Below, piece by piece: positions 19,012 through 27,905 of a DNA stretch of 64,000 bases. The notes under the pieces are model-generated. The model searched no databases, was not told where the DNA came from, and was given only the letters and a program-made list of their open reading frames with translations. Made by a program: the position numbers and the translations under genes. Position 1 is the first letter of the stretch; each line of letters opens with the position of its first letter. This stretch comes from Trichomonas vaginalis G3 (Eukaryota > Parabasalia > Trichomonadida > Trichomonadidae), in NCBI RefSeq assembly GCF_026262505.1, contig NC_067206.1, positions 12,954,205 to 13,018,204 on the forward strand, in the 5' to 3' direction.

Positions 19012-19765
19012 AATATGAAAAGAAAGAGAATTTTATATAGCAATGATAAATATGAAACGAAAGAGAATGTCATTGAACAATGATAAATATGAAAAGAAAG
19101 AGAATATGCTAAAGCAATGATAAATATATAAAGAAAGATAATTCCATGAAATAATGATAAATATGAAAAGAAAGAGAATTTTATAAAGCAATAATAAATA
19201 TGAAACGAAAGAGAATGTACTAAAGCAATGATAAATATGAAAAGAAAGAGAATAAACTTCATGTTAACATCAGCACCATGCTCAACAAGGAATTGGACAA
19301 TTTCTAATGAATTCGTTTTGATAGCAAAACTAAGATGGCACTCATTAATATCGAGAGAATTTCATAATGCAATGATAAATATAAATATAAAGAAAATGTA
19401 ATCAAACAATGATAAATATGAAAAGAAAGAGAATTTCATAAAGCAATGATAAAGATTAAAAGAAAGAAAATGTAATCAAACAATGATAAATATGAAAAGA
19501 AAGAGAATGCTTTTAATCAATTATAAATATGATAAGAAAGAGAATGCCCTAAAACAATGATAAATATGAAAAGAAAGAGAATTTCATAAAACAATGATAA
19601 ATATTAAAAGAAATATAAGTGTATAAAGCAATGATAAATATGAAAAGAAAGAGAATTTCATAAAGCAATGATAAAGATTAAAAGAAAGAAAATGTAATCA
19701 AACAATGATAAATATGAAAAGAAAGAGAGTACAATAAAAAAATGATTAATATGAAAAGAAAAAGA
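19012..19765. repeat. 37-bp satellite, right portion
   Basis: About 18 degenerate units of AATGATAAATATGAAAAGAA plus AGAGAATT(T/A) and a variable stretch, with an embedded ankyrin fragment at 19,262-19,365. It runs into the 3' end of the ankyrin gene at 19,678-20,580, whose last 30 codons are read from satellite. Confidence 0.9.
19262..19365 (-). pseudogene. Ankyrin repeat fragment inside satellite
   Basis: The minus strand reads LDINECHLSFAIKTNSLEIV, then QFLVEHGADVN: a clear ankyrin repeat. It continues straight into satellite sequence. It seems to be a remaining piece of the ankyrin gene whose 5' part is 19,678-20,580. Confidence 0.75.
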
Positions 19766-20580
19766 TTATAAAGTTTGTTGATATCTTCTCCATTAATAAG
19801 TAAATAAGATGCAATATCATAATTTCCAAAATGCATACTTTCGGCTATTGAATTAGGAGTTTGTCCAAAATTTGATTTAAGGAACTCAGCAATTTCATAG
19901 TTTCGATAATCCAATGCTGTATTAATCATGTTATCAAATGATTTACCATCTTCAATCATTTGCATAAAAATCTCTTTATTTCCGCCTTGCATAGCATATT
20001 CTTCGGAGTTAGAAGTGTAGTTACCTCCTACGTTTTTCAAGTAATTGAAACACAGTTCTGATCCAAATTTAATTGCACAATCAAGTGGTGTGATATCATT
20101 AATTTCCTGATTAATGTCAAGATTTGGGAATTTGTTCTTAAGATCATCAACTCTATCCAATGAAATATAGTATAAAGGAGTTTCGGTTGAATATCTATTG
20201 AGAATTTCTTCTTCTTTCATTTTAGGTTCGTAGTTTTCAAATTTGAATCCTTTATAATATAAAAGTGTTGCCAATTTTTCATTTTCTGGTTTGATCAAGC
20301 ATGAGAATTTGTTTAATATCTGTTTGTAAAGTTCCGTAAACAATTTAAGATCTTCAACACGAATTTGTGAAAAAATATCAATCAGATAAACTGCCATTTG
20401 GATAGATATTTTGTTATTTGTAATGAGTTCTATAATTTGTGAAGATATTTGTAAAATATTATTGGAATTGACACCCCAAATGATTTTAGAAGCTTGATTG
20501 GGGTATTCAAATTCTTTAATTGGTTTAATGTCGCCAAAGTAACATACATTTTCATTTTTTGATTGTTCTGAACTTGACAT
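19678..20580 (-). pseudogene. Ankyrin-repeat protein, 3' end lost to satellite
   Basis: A 300-aa frame. The N-terminal 100 residues (MSSSEQSKNENVCYFGDIKP, then helical sequence with INNKISIQMAVYLIDIF-type pattern) form the leader domain common in trichomonad ankyrin proteins. Ankyrin-like units follow: ETPLYYISLDRVDDLKNKFP, DITPLDCAIKFGSELCFNYL, YAMQGGNKEIFMQMIEDGKS and IAESMHFGNYDIASYLLING. After LLINGEDINKLYN it runs into satellite and ends in a meaningless hydrophobic tail. Relatives normally go on with many ankyrin repeats, and fragments lie at 19,262 and 13,595. An initiator-like TCACA lies about 20 bp before the start. Confidence 0.75.
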
Positions 20581-20807
20581 GAATGATGAAAATTAACGTT
20601 GTGACACTTTTCAATTTTTTTTTCAAAAAAAAAGTCAATATTAAAAAAGGCTATTCCACAGTACATTTTCGAATGGAATGTAGAAATGTTCGAGAGTAAT
20701 CTTGCTCTATATCCCATATTATATCATCCCTGAAAGCTTCGCTTTCATATGTTCACTGCTTTTTTTTCAAATGTATATGTTATTTCAAAACTATTTTTTT
20801 TTATATT

Positions 20808-21398
20808 ATGGATGAAAACAAAAATTCAGATTGGTCATTCGGAATAGATTTCAAAATTCAATTCAGTGATGGTGAACTTGTTGATATGCATTTTAATTCA
20901 TCAGATACGGTTGAATCCATCCTTAAATATATTCAAAATTTACCCAATAGGCTACCAAAGGAAAACCAAGAAATAATTCTTGTTTTTGCAGGGAAAAAGC
21001 TCGATTTAAATGAAAAAATCAGCAACATAAACTTGTTTGAAGGTGCAACATTTAATGTTTTTTACAAATACAAAAAATGTGATACACCAAACTTCGTAGA
21101 ACTTCGAGGATTTAATAGATTAGCAAGAATGGGCTATACAAGTTCAGATATAATCTCATTTAGAAATCAATTTTATAAAATTCATCAAAAACCCGAAACA
21201 GAAGAAGAGCAATTAGATATTGAAGATGATTGGCTACCAGCATTGATAGTTGCAAATGGAATGCACCTTGATCAAGAAGAAAATTTGAATAATGTTGATC
21301 AAGAAAACAGAAATATCACAGTTACACAGTTCATGCCTTTTTTGGTATATTTTTATTTGATTATTATAGGTGTGGCAACCTTATTTTTTATATCTTAA
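20808..21398 (+). CDS. Ubiquitin-like, Dsc3/TMUB-like membrane protein
   Basis: A 196-aa protein. Residues 12-90 form a ubiquitin-like fold (FKIQFSDGELVDMHFNSSDT, LVFAGKKLDLNEKISNINLF). Residues 95-150 resemble the Dsc3 C-terminal (DUF2407) domain: ELRGFNRLARMGYTSSDIIS, FRNQFYKIH, then an acidic EDDWLPALI stretch. The C-terminal 25 residues are a membrane anchor (FMPFLVYFYLIIIGVATLFF). In fungi Dsc3 belongs to a Golgi or ER membrane ubiquitin ligase complex; a matching role in protein quality control is inferred. It could instead be a TMUB- or HERP-like protein. Confidence 0.7.
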   Translation: MDENKNSDWSFGIDFKIQFSDGELVDMHFNSSDTVESILKYIQNLPNRLPKENQEIILVFAGKKLDLNEKISNINLFEGATFNVFYKYKKCDTPNFVELRGFNRLARMGYTSSDIISFRNQFYKIHQKPETEEEQLDIEDDWLPALIVANGMHLDQEENLNNVDQENRNITVTQFMPFLVYFYLIIIGVATLFFIS

Positions 21399-21399
21399 G

Positions 21400-22510
21400 T
21401 TAATTTCATTAATTTACCTTATTTAGTTTTATAGATGAAGAATCTTTTATCATCATTTCCAAATTTATTGTTTAGATACAGAAAATTTGGAAATTGAAAT
21501 TTATTGTTCATTTTTACCTTGAATTTGCTTTTTGAAAGCAGCCATTGTCCACATGGACGTATTATGGAGAAGAAAAACTTATTCCAAAAAATTTTAGAAC
21601 TCAAATTCTGAAATTCATTTATTTCTTGCTGTCAACAAATGTTCCTAGTTGACTACAATTTTCTGAAGATCCTTTATATTAATAAATTGTTAAATTATTC
21701 AATTAATTACCAATTTTGAATTTTATTCAAAACTTGGTCTATTAAGATAGCATTAGATAGTATTTGTCCAACTAAAAATAGTGTTTATCGCAATAGTTTA
21801 TTGTAGTTTTTAAAATGTGGAATAATTTTTTTGAAATCATACCCTTCGCATCCGAGACAGAAAAATTGAGACAATTGAGGAGACAAACGCGAAGGATATG
21901 AATTGAGGATATGAATTTTTCCATAAAAAATTAACTCTTTATTTATACCATCAAAAACTTTCGTCAATGAGACTGAGAGCATTTTGGAGGATTTTAAGGA
22001 ATCCTAACGATTATCTAGAGTCATATTTATTCATCTTACAATAATCACTTTAGATCAAACAAGTGCTATTGATTTATGTTTTGTTTATTCATTATGGTGC
22101 AGATATCAATGCTAAAAATGATAATAAAGAAACTTCCCTAAATAATTTAGACATAGACTTGTGTGGTTGCCAGTGATCAGAACTGGCTGACCTTAGGAGT
22201 ATGTAAGAGAAAGGATCAAAGTTTGGATTGTATTAAAAATGTCATTTCAGAAAATATAGTTTTTAACAGAATTAATATGTTAAGTAAGCAGTTTTTAAAT
22301 ATTACTATGTATTTTATAATAAAAGCATTTCTTTTCTTATGATATTTTGAAAATATCTTATGCTTTCATTATATATCTACAAAATCAACTCGATTTTTGG
22401 ATTTCCATTCGTTACTAGCCTTTCTATCTTCACCATTCATTTAAATTTTCCCAGAATATTTGGGAATGTTAACATTCATGAAAATTAGAATTGCGAAGAA
22501 TTTTTTTCAA
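21400..22510. other. Gene-free stretch with an ankyrin scrap
   Basis: No intact gene. Short frames here lack family features. The only recognisable item is an ankyrin remnant at 22,084-22,158. It may be the ruin of a former ankyrin gene. Confidence 0.5.
22084..22158 (+). pseudogene. Ankyrin repeat remnant
   Basis: The plus strand reads FIHYGADINAKNDNKETSLN, then NLD: the end of one ankyrin repeat and the start of the next, with the typical HYGADINAK(N/D) turn. No open frame continues on either side. Confidence 0.65.
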
Positions 22511-22516
22511 ATACAA

Positions 22517-22882
22517 TTATTTTTGCTGAGCCTTTTTTGTAGCTTTAACTGGATGTCCATATGGTAATGTAAGATCAGTTGTTGGAGTGCGCGGAGATCG
22601 TGCCTGGTAGCCTTTTCTCTTCTGATTTTGATTTTGTAATTGAGTTTTATTTTCGTTTTCATTTTGCTCAAATGCATTTGATGCCTTAATTATATCTCCA
22701 TCATATTTTGTCATCAACGTTTTGACAGACATCTTGCGTACTGGTTCTGGAATTCCCATGAGAGCAAGATCAAGTGCACTAAGCATGTTAATGCTTAAAT
22801 TTTCTGAATGAGATCTAATAAACGAACATCTGCATTCTACTTCCTTATCAAAGTTTTGAAGAACTATTGAAGCATCATCCAT
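22517..22882 (-). CDS. Borealin/Nbl1-like protein
   Basis: A 121-aa protein. Residues 9-65 (LQNFDKEVECRCSFIRSHSE, then LSALDLALMGIPEPVRKMSV, KTLMTKYDGD) fit the N-terminal Borealin/Nbl1 pattern: FDxEV, a helix, (I/L)PxxxRxM, and a closing helix. In other eukaryotes this segment forms the three-helix bundle with Survivin and INCENP in the chromosomal passenger complex at mitosis. The C-terminal half is N/Q/K-rich and probably disordered. Borealins are longer in animals but Nbl1 in yeast is short, so the length fits. The assignment is by motif only. Confidence 0.6.
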   Translation of the reverse strand: MDDASIVLQNFDKEVECRCSFIRSHSENLSINMLSALDLALMGIPEPVRKMSVKTLMTKYDGDIIKASNAFEQNENENKTQLQNQNQKRKGYQARSPRTPTTDLTLPYGHPVKATKKAQQK

Positions 22883-23090
22883 TTTCTTTTTTTAAACGTA
22901 CATCTTATCAAAAAAAAGTCACCTTAAATATATTAATTAAAATTGGTATCAAACTTTTAAACAAATTTTTAAAATTAATTTTGGCATTTTGAACTTGGAT
23001 AATTTAGAAATTGATAAAATTTTCAAAAAAAGAAGAAATAAAGTAAAGGAAAACATAAATTTTTATACATAATATTCTAATTAAAAACAT

Positions 23091-24305
23091 TTATTGTTGC
23101 GGTGGTGCTGGAGGAGGAACCACAGGTATATTTTTCAAATTCGGGAATTGTTCATTATAAATCTGACGAAGTTTTCGCCATAGATCATTAGCAATACGCT
23201 GTATACTGCTGTCATTATTGTTGTAGTGCTTGCAATTATAAGATATTGCGTAAATATCATTTGCAAACTGCAACGGGGATTTGTAATAATCAGGGAATTT
23301 ATCTAGTCTGTTCTGTATTGTTCTAAAGTCCATTGGTGACTTAATTTCATCAAAATATTTCGGAGCAATTTCTTCTGTTACTGGATTTTGGAACATCGAT
23401 GAATAGTTTTCATCTTTCTGTAGTTCTGCAAGGATTGCTCTAAATTTTGCGCGATAATTTTCCATAGTTTCGTTATATTTGCTGAGATACTCAAGAAACT
23501 GAGGATTTGTAAATTTGTGGTTTGTCTGGCTAATTATCTTAGGGATGGAAACATTTTCCATTTTAGGAGAATATTGATGCGGCTGCCAAGGAGAATCCAG
23601 AGCAGGAAGGTAAGGAATTGAATGAATACCGATCTTCTTATCTAATGCCTTGAACTGTTTTGACAAATCTGCCGGGAATCTCAAGTAATCTAAATCTGGA
23701 TAAACTCTGCAATGCACAAGGGTAACAAAATCATAGTCCTTGATGCATCCTAGCCATCTATCTGGATGTACATTAATCTCTTTTTCGTTAAATCCTTGTT
23801 TCTTGAAATATGTAACAGCATCGTTATCTGCGCATGTCAATATATCATATATTTCATATGTTTGAAGTAAAGTTTTCAAAAAGTTCATGATTAATCGACC
23901 ATAGCCACAAGCTTGAGAATTTGCATCAACAGCAAGGAAAGCGATCTCAACAAACTGGGCTTCATCGAAGAATCTTGAGCATATACCTGCAGTGACAACT
24001 CCTTGATGAAGCATCATGACAGATTCCGCATACAAATCAAAAACCAATCTTGTGATGTAAGAAGCGCCCATATTAGGAAGTTGCTTTGTAAATAGGTTTC
24101 GTAAGTCATTTAATTGCATTAGCAGTTGATCATGAGCAGTAAATTTATTTTTAACCGTTTTGAATTGCGCTTCTGGATACATTGATTGAGGCTGCATATA
24201 AGGCTCAGGGCTTGTATATAGCCTAGATCTGTGTCTAATTCCCGGATGTATTGCAAAGTTATTGACATCAGGAGACCTGTTTAGCCACCGATGCCTTTGC
24301 GCCAT
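23091..24305 (-). CDS. GCN5: GCN5-type histone acetyltransferase with bromodomain
   Basis: A 404-aa protein. I choose ATG at 24,305 (MAQRHRWLNRSPDVNNFAIH), since the upstream extension begins with GTG and an initiator-like TCACA lies 12 bp ahead. Residues about 80-220 form the GNAT fold: FVEIAFLAVDANSQACGYGR with the acetyl-CoA Q/RxxGxG loop, then LTCADNDAVTYFKKQGF and the RWLGCIKDYDFVTLVHCRVY block, closely following GCN5/PCAF. Residues about 290-395 form a bromodomain (FQNPVTEEIAPKYFDEIKSP, MDF, SYNCKHYNNNDSSIQRIAND), including the acetyl-lysine-binding asparagine. It should acetylate histone H3 as part of a SAGA-like complex. Tail PPPAPPQQ. Confidence 0.93.
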   Translation of the reverse strand: MAQRHRWLNRSPDVNNFAIHPGIRHRSRLYTSPEPYMQPQSMYPEAQFKTVKNKFTAHDQLLMQLNDLRNLFTKQLPNMGASYITRLVFDLYAESVMMLHQGVVTAGICSRFFDEAQFVEIAFLAVDANSQACGYGRLIMNFLKTLLQTYEIYDILTCADNDAVTYFKKQGFNEKEINVHPDRWLGCIKDYDFVTLVHCRVYPDLDYLRFPADLSKQFKALDKKIGIHSIPYLPALDSPWQPHQYSPKMENVSIPKIISQTNHKFTNPQFLEYLSKYNETMENYRAKFRAILAELQKDENYSSMFQNPVTEEIAPKYFDEIKSPMDFRTIQNRLDKFPDYYKSPLQFANDIYAISYNCKHYNNNDSSIQRIANDLWRKLRQIYNEQFPNLKNIPVVPPPAPPQQ

Positions 24306-24314
24306 TAACTGACA

Positions 24315-24319
24315 TGTGA
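24315..24319 (-). promoter_or_regulatory. Initiator-like TCACA for GCN5
   Basis: On the minus strand TCACA matches the trichomonad initiator TCA(C/T)(A/T), with +1 about 12 bases before the chosen ATG. The short 5' leader is normal in trichomonads and supports the start at 24,305. Confidence 0.5.
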
Positions 24320-24414
24320 TATGAAATTGCCTAGAGAAATCAAGCACCCTAACATTAAAAATGGGATGTGTAAAAACAGTATTTAATATTTATCATCATA
24401 AATTTCAACACAAT

Positions 24415-24420
24415 TCATTT
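24415..24420 (+). promoter_or_regulatory. Initiator-like TCATTT for the 232-aa gene
   Basis: TCATTT, with the A about 18 bases ahead of the ATG at 24,435, matches the trichomonad initiator consensus. It lies in the divergent gap between GCN5 and the 232-aa gene (about 130 bp), so both promoters share this short region. Confidence 0.5.
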
Positions 24421-24434
24421 TTGACGACTAAAAA

Positions 24435-25133
24435 ATGAAATTCGGTGAATTCGTCACTTTTTATTATAAAAAAATGTTTTTTGGTATTCCTGAAGAAGAA
24501 ATAGAAAGTGTTTCAGGACTTGGTCCTGCTTTATCTGTTGCAGAAATGCTATCATCAAAATACCCATCAATTTCTAACGCTTTTTTAAAGTATTGCTCAC
24601 AATTAATCGAAAATTCTATTGTAATGTTTGATGGCGAACCTAGTTTTATAAAACTTAAAGAAAAAGTAGATTCTCACATCAAAGAATCAAAAATTGCCAA
24701 GATTAACGAATTAGAAAAATTTGCTGACGATTTGATCCAAAAATACAATAAAAATCCAACAGTTCCTGAACTACCGAAGATTGCTTATATGACATATTGC
24801 GTTACTTCTATTCATGGTCCTCTCAAACCAGAAATTTCTAAAAAATTAATTGCAGCTCAATCAATAAAACCGAAACCAGTACCAACTCAAGAAACTACAT
24901 CGACACACAGCCACCAAAAGATTCATCAACCAACAAAATCACAAGATATTCATGCAACTCAACCTACAAAGCCAGCTCACACTCCACTAACCTCAAAAGC
25001 TGCAAGTTCAACTGTAGATAAACCATTACCTACTATGCTGGCTGATATTGCACGCGAAGCTTTTAAGCATCACGATGCTGACATTGCAATGGCTGCTTTG
25101 GTTGCTGCCATCAAAGAACTTGAAAAACAATGA
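24435..25133 (+). CDS. Unknown host protein, 232 aa
   Basis: I do not recognise a family. The N-terminal 135 residues are mostly helical (AEMLSSKYPSISNAFLKYCS, KINELEKFADDLIQKYNKNP). The middle (about 140-200) is rich in P, T, S, K, H and Q (HSHQKIHQPTKSQDIHATQP) and probably disordered. The C terminus is an alanine-rich helix (MLADIAREAFKHHDADIAMA, ALVAAIKELEK). No membrane segment. Divergent from GCN5 with a shared short intergenic region. Confidence 0.75.
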   Translation: MKFGEFVTFYYKKMFFGIPEEEIESVSGLGPALSVAEMLSSKYPSISNAFLKYCSQLIENSIVMFDGEPSFIKLKEKVDSHIKESKIAKINELEKFADDLIQKYNKNPTVPELPKIAYMTYCVTSIHGPLKPEISKKLIAAQSIKPKPVPTQETTSTHSHQKIHQPTKSQDIHATQPTKPAHTPLTSKAASSTVDKPLPTMLADIAREAFKHHDADIAMAALVAAIKELEKQ

Positions 25134-25466
25134 AATTTTATGTGATTTTTATTCATTTTATTTTTGTTTTAACTTTAATAAAAAAAATGTCAGGATTATA
25201 GCTTATATTGGAATTTTATATATTTTATTACAAATAGTCAAGCCTATGAATAAATTTTCCCTGTTGGGATATCTTATTCCATTTTTATGAAATTAAGAAT
25301 TCATTGATATGAGTAAGTTTTGTTAATAATTCCTATTTTCATACTATCTAATACCCGTATGAAATTGCTATTTCATTCCCAAGTGATAAAAAATATATTA
25401 TTGATTTTTTGATTTCGAAATGATAAATAAATACAAAATAAAACATCAGTTTACATGGAAAATATA

Positions 25467-26489
25467 TTAATACCTCCTCTTAACAGGTCTTGCTGGAGGT
25501 CTAATTCCCGCATTTCGTTTGCAGAACGGAATATGACGCTCTGCTTGCTCTGGCCCAAATTTGCGACCACATACAGGACATTTAACGCGTCCATCTGGAA
25601 CATCTTGCATTTTCGGCATCTTTGGCATTGCTTTTATTTTTCCAGATTCATATGCAGCCATTCCTCTTGCAGCACGTAAAGCAGCAACAAGGTTTTCATG
25701 CTCGATCTTGTATTTTGGCTTGCCGTTGATGTATTTCCGCGAATTTGATTTTGATTCTGCTCTTGATGAACGAGGTACATAGCGCATTTCAGTGCCAGAC
25801 ACACGATGCATTGAAGCATTGAAAGGACGACGCTTTCTTGTCTTTGCACAAATTCGTTCATGAACTGGTAATCGATCAGGAGCAAATTTGCGTCCACAAT
25901 AGTGGCAAGGCTGACGATCACTTGTAGAACCATCTTCAGAGATATTTAATTTTGGTCCTTTGCCTCGCATTGCTCTAATAGGTTTTGGAATTGTTGTTAC
26001 TCTTGGAGGAGGAGTAAAATCAAGTTCATGAATATCAAAATCATCACTTGGTGGTGCAAAAGTATGTACTTTGCTGCTATAAGAAGAAACGTTCGTATTA
26101 TATGGAGTAACGCGGCGAGAAGCTGATGCTCTTGTTCCAGATGAACGAGTATCAGTTGTCCTAAATGTTGTTGTTGTGCGTTGTGATGATTGTTTTGGTG
26201 ATGCTGGCGTTTTCGGTAAATCAAAATCTGGACGCGGTTCAAGACATTTATGAAGCTTGTTTCCTCCAGGATTAGATTTAACTCTGTAAGGAGGAAGTGA
26301 TTTGACCCATGTCATAAACTTTGACCTTTGAGTTATTGTCATTCCGATCTTTTTAAGGTCAGCATCAGTAACAAAATATAGATCTTTTCCAGTTATTCCA
26401 CTCTGCATGAAATCTCTTGAGAATTTATCGAATCCGTTTTGACGAACTTCGCATGCAACCTCTGCAGGAGTCCATAAAGAAGGTTTCAT
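25467..26489 (-). CDS. SAM domain plus two C2HC zinc fingers
   Basis: A 340-aa protein. Residues 5-65 form a SAM domain (LWTPAEVACEVRQNGFDKFS, ITGKDLYFVTDADLKKIGMT), a protein- or RNA-interaction module. After a S/T/P-rich linker, two C2HC fingers follow: CHYCGRKFAPDRLPVHERIC (about residue 195) and CPVCGRKFGPEQAERHIPFC (about residue 305), both C-x2-C-x11/12-H-x3-C like the ZC2HC1 family (zf-C2HC_2). ZC2HC1 proteins are poorly understood and often linked to cilia or flagella, which fits a flagellate, but the role is inference. The tail is basic (RPPARPVKRRY). Confidence 0.85.
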   Translation of the reverse strand: MKPSLWTPAEVACEVRQNGFDKFSRDFMQSGITGKDLYFVTDADLKKIGMTITQRSKFMTWVKSLPPYRVKSNPGGNKLHKCLEPRPDFDLPKTPASPKQSSQRTTTTFRTTDTRSSGTRASASRRVTPYNTNVSSYSSKVHTFAPPSDDFDIHELDFTPPPRVTTIPKPIRAMRGKGPKLNISEDGSTSDRQPCHYCGRKFAPDRLPVHERICAKTRKRRPFNASMHRVSGTEMRYVPRSSRAESKSNSRKYINGKPKYKIEHENLVAALRAARGMAAYESGKIKAMPKMPKMQDVPDGRVKCPVCGRKFGPEQAERHIPFCKRNAGIRPPARPVKRRY

Positions 26490-26766
26490 TTTTAATTTTA
26501 TGTGGAAAAAAGCACGTTATCATTTAATTCATATTATATATAATAAGCATTGTTTCGAGTAGCTTATACTTTTTCATTGACAAACATCGATTTATTCGCT
26601 GGGCAGAAATATCATAACCATCAAGACTAATAGTTACAGCTTTATAAACATCAGAGGTATATACTTAAACAAGTCTTTGCCAAAACAACAAGAATTCATA
26701 CTTCATAATAAAAAATTCAAATATTGAAAAATAATACAAACAGTTTATATATAAAATTCTATTGAA

Positions 26767-27309
26767 TTAAAATTCTGTCATAGTTGGAAGCCAAGCCGGA
26801 AACTCTCCATAAAGTTGTGATGGACTTTTAGATTGAATAGGTGTAATAGTATTTACTTTTGGCCTGAAAGGAGGCTTACTAGATGTTTTCTTTGGCTTCT
26901 TTCGATTTTCAATCACTTTTTGTTCAGGAATTTCGGAAGGAATATCAACTTGAACAATTACATTCTTCTGTTTTTTAGTATTAGTTTCGATTTGCTTAAA
27001 TTTGAAGTCTAATAATGCTAAACAAAGTTGTTTTCCTGAGAGAGCATAATCAGCTGGAGTTAGCTGCTCAAATAAAGATTTTAACTCCTCTTTCGCGTTC
27101 TGATTTAAATTTTCGCTAGATTTAGAAAGTAATGATATGATTCTATTTAGTGGATCTTGAGATATGATACTTTTGGATAGATCTTCTGTTTCCATATCGG
27201 AATTCCACATACTAAGCACTTGTTGTCCAATGTTCTCATACATTTCATCAGGGTCTCCAGTATTATTTAATATTGAAGAAATATAATCTGTGTTTTGTTC
27301 TTCATTCAT
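26767..27309 (-). CDS. Unknown host protein, 180 aa
   Basis: Not recognised. Acidic, helical N-terminal 110 residues (NNTGDPDEMYENIGQQVLSM, LKSLFEQLTPADYALSGKQL, CLALLDFKFKQIE) and a basic, proline- and serine-rich tail (RKKPKKTSSKPPFRPKVNTI). Ends GEFPAWLPTMTEF. The helical part could be a small adaptor domain. The initiator-like TCACTTTT at 27,339-27,332 gives a leader of about 28 bases. Confidence 0.75.
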   Translation of the reverse strand: MNEEQNTDYISSILNNTGDPDEMYENIGQQVLSMWNSDMETEDLSKSIISQDPLNRIISLLSKSSENLNQNAKEELKSLFEQLTPADYALSGKQLCLALLDFKFKQIETNTKKQKNVIVQVDIPSEIPEQKVIENRKKPKKTSSKPPFRPKVNTITPIQSKSPSQLYGEFPAWLPTMTEF

Positions 27310-27905
27310 TTCAAAATTTTGAAGGAAAATGAAAAGTGACCGTTTAGAATTTTTTTTGAGAGATTATAACATTAAAAATGCTCAACAGCATAGCTTTCTG
27401 ATGCATTTTTATGGCCACTCCATCAGAATTATATACTTATTGCTTGTAAATGCATCTATTGATTAAGTTTGAAGTCCTATTGCTGCACAAAAAAATTCCG
27501 AACATATCAAAATAGAATTTGCAACATTTTCCATCAATATTTTTAACCTTATTTTGAAATCATGAATTGCTCTTACAAGTTATTTGTCTCGATTAAAACT
27601 AGCACTTCCTCGACTCAAGACACACTTGATTAGTCTTTGGAATGAAATAAGCAAATTCTAATTTCGAATTGATTTTGTGAAATTTTCATGGCATCCTTTA
27701 TTCTTAAATTATATGCCATCTAAATTTATGATGTTTCTATATATTTGCTCTGAACAAACATGTGATTTTATCTCGTTCACTTTATATTTCCCAATTAGAT
27801 TTAAGGTATCAATATCGTTTGGAGCATAACTATTAACAGAGATATTTATTGTGCTTTCAGCTTCAATGTTGCACTTCTGTTTATAATAGCCAAAAAAGTG
27901 ACAAA
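27310..27905. other. Divergent intergenic region
   Basis: Nearly 600 bp between two divergent host genes. It holds the initiator-like TCACTTTT of the 180-aa gene (27,332-27,339, minus strand). Just ahead of the 266-aa gene is AAAAAAGTGACAAA, the inverted version of the same GTCACTTTT motif. The frame at 27,709-28,110 on the minus strand is a shadow. Confidence 0.5.
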
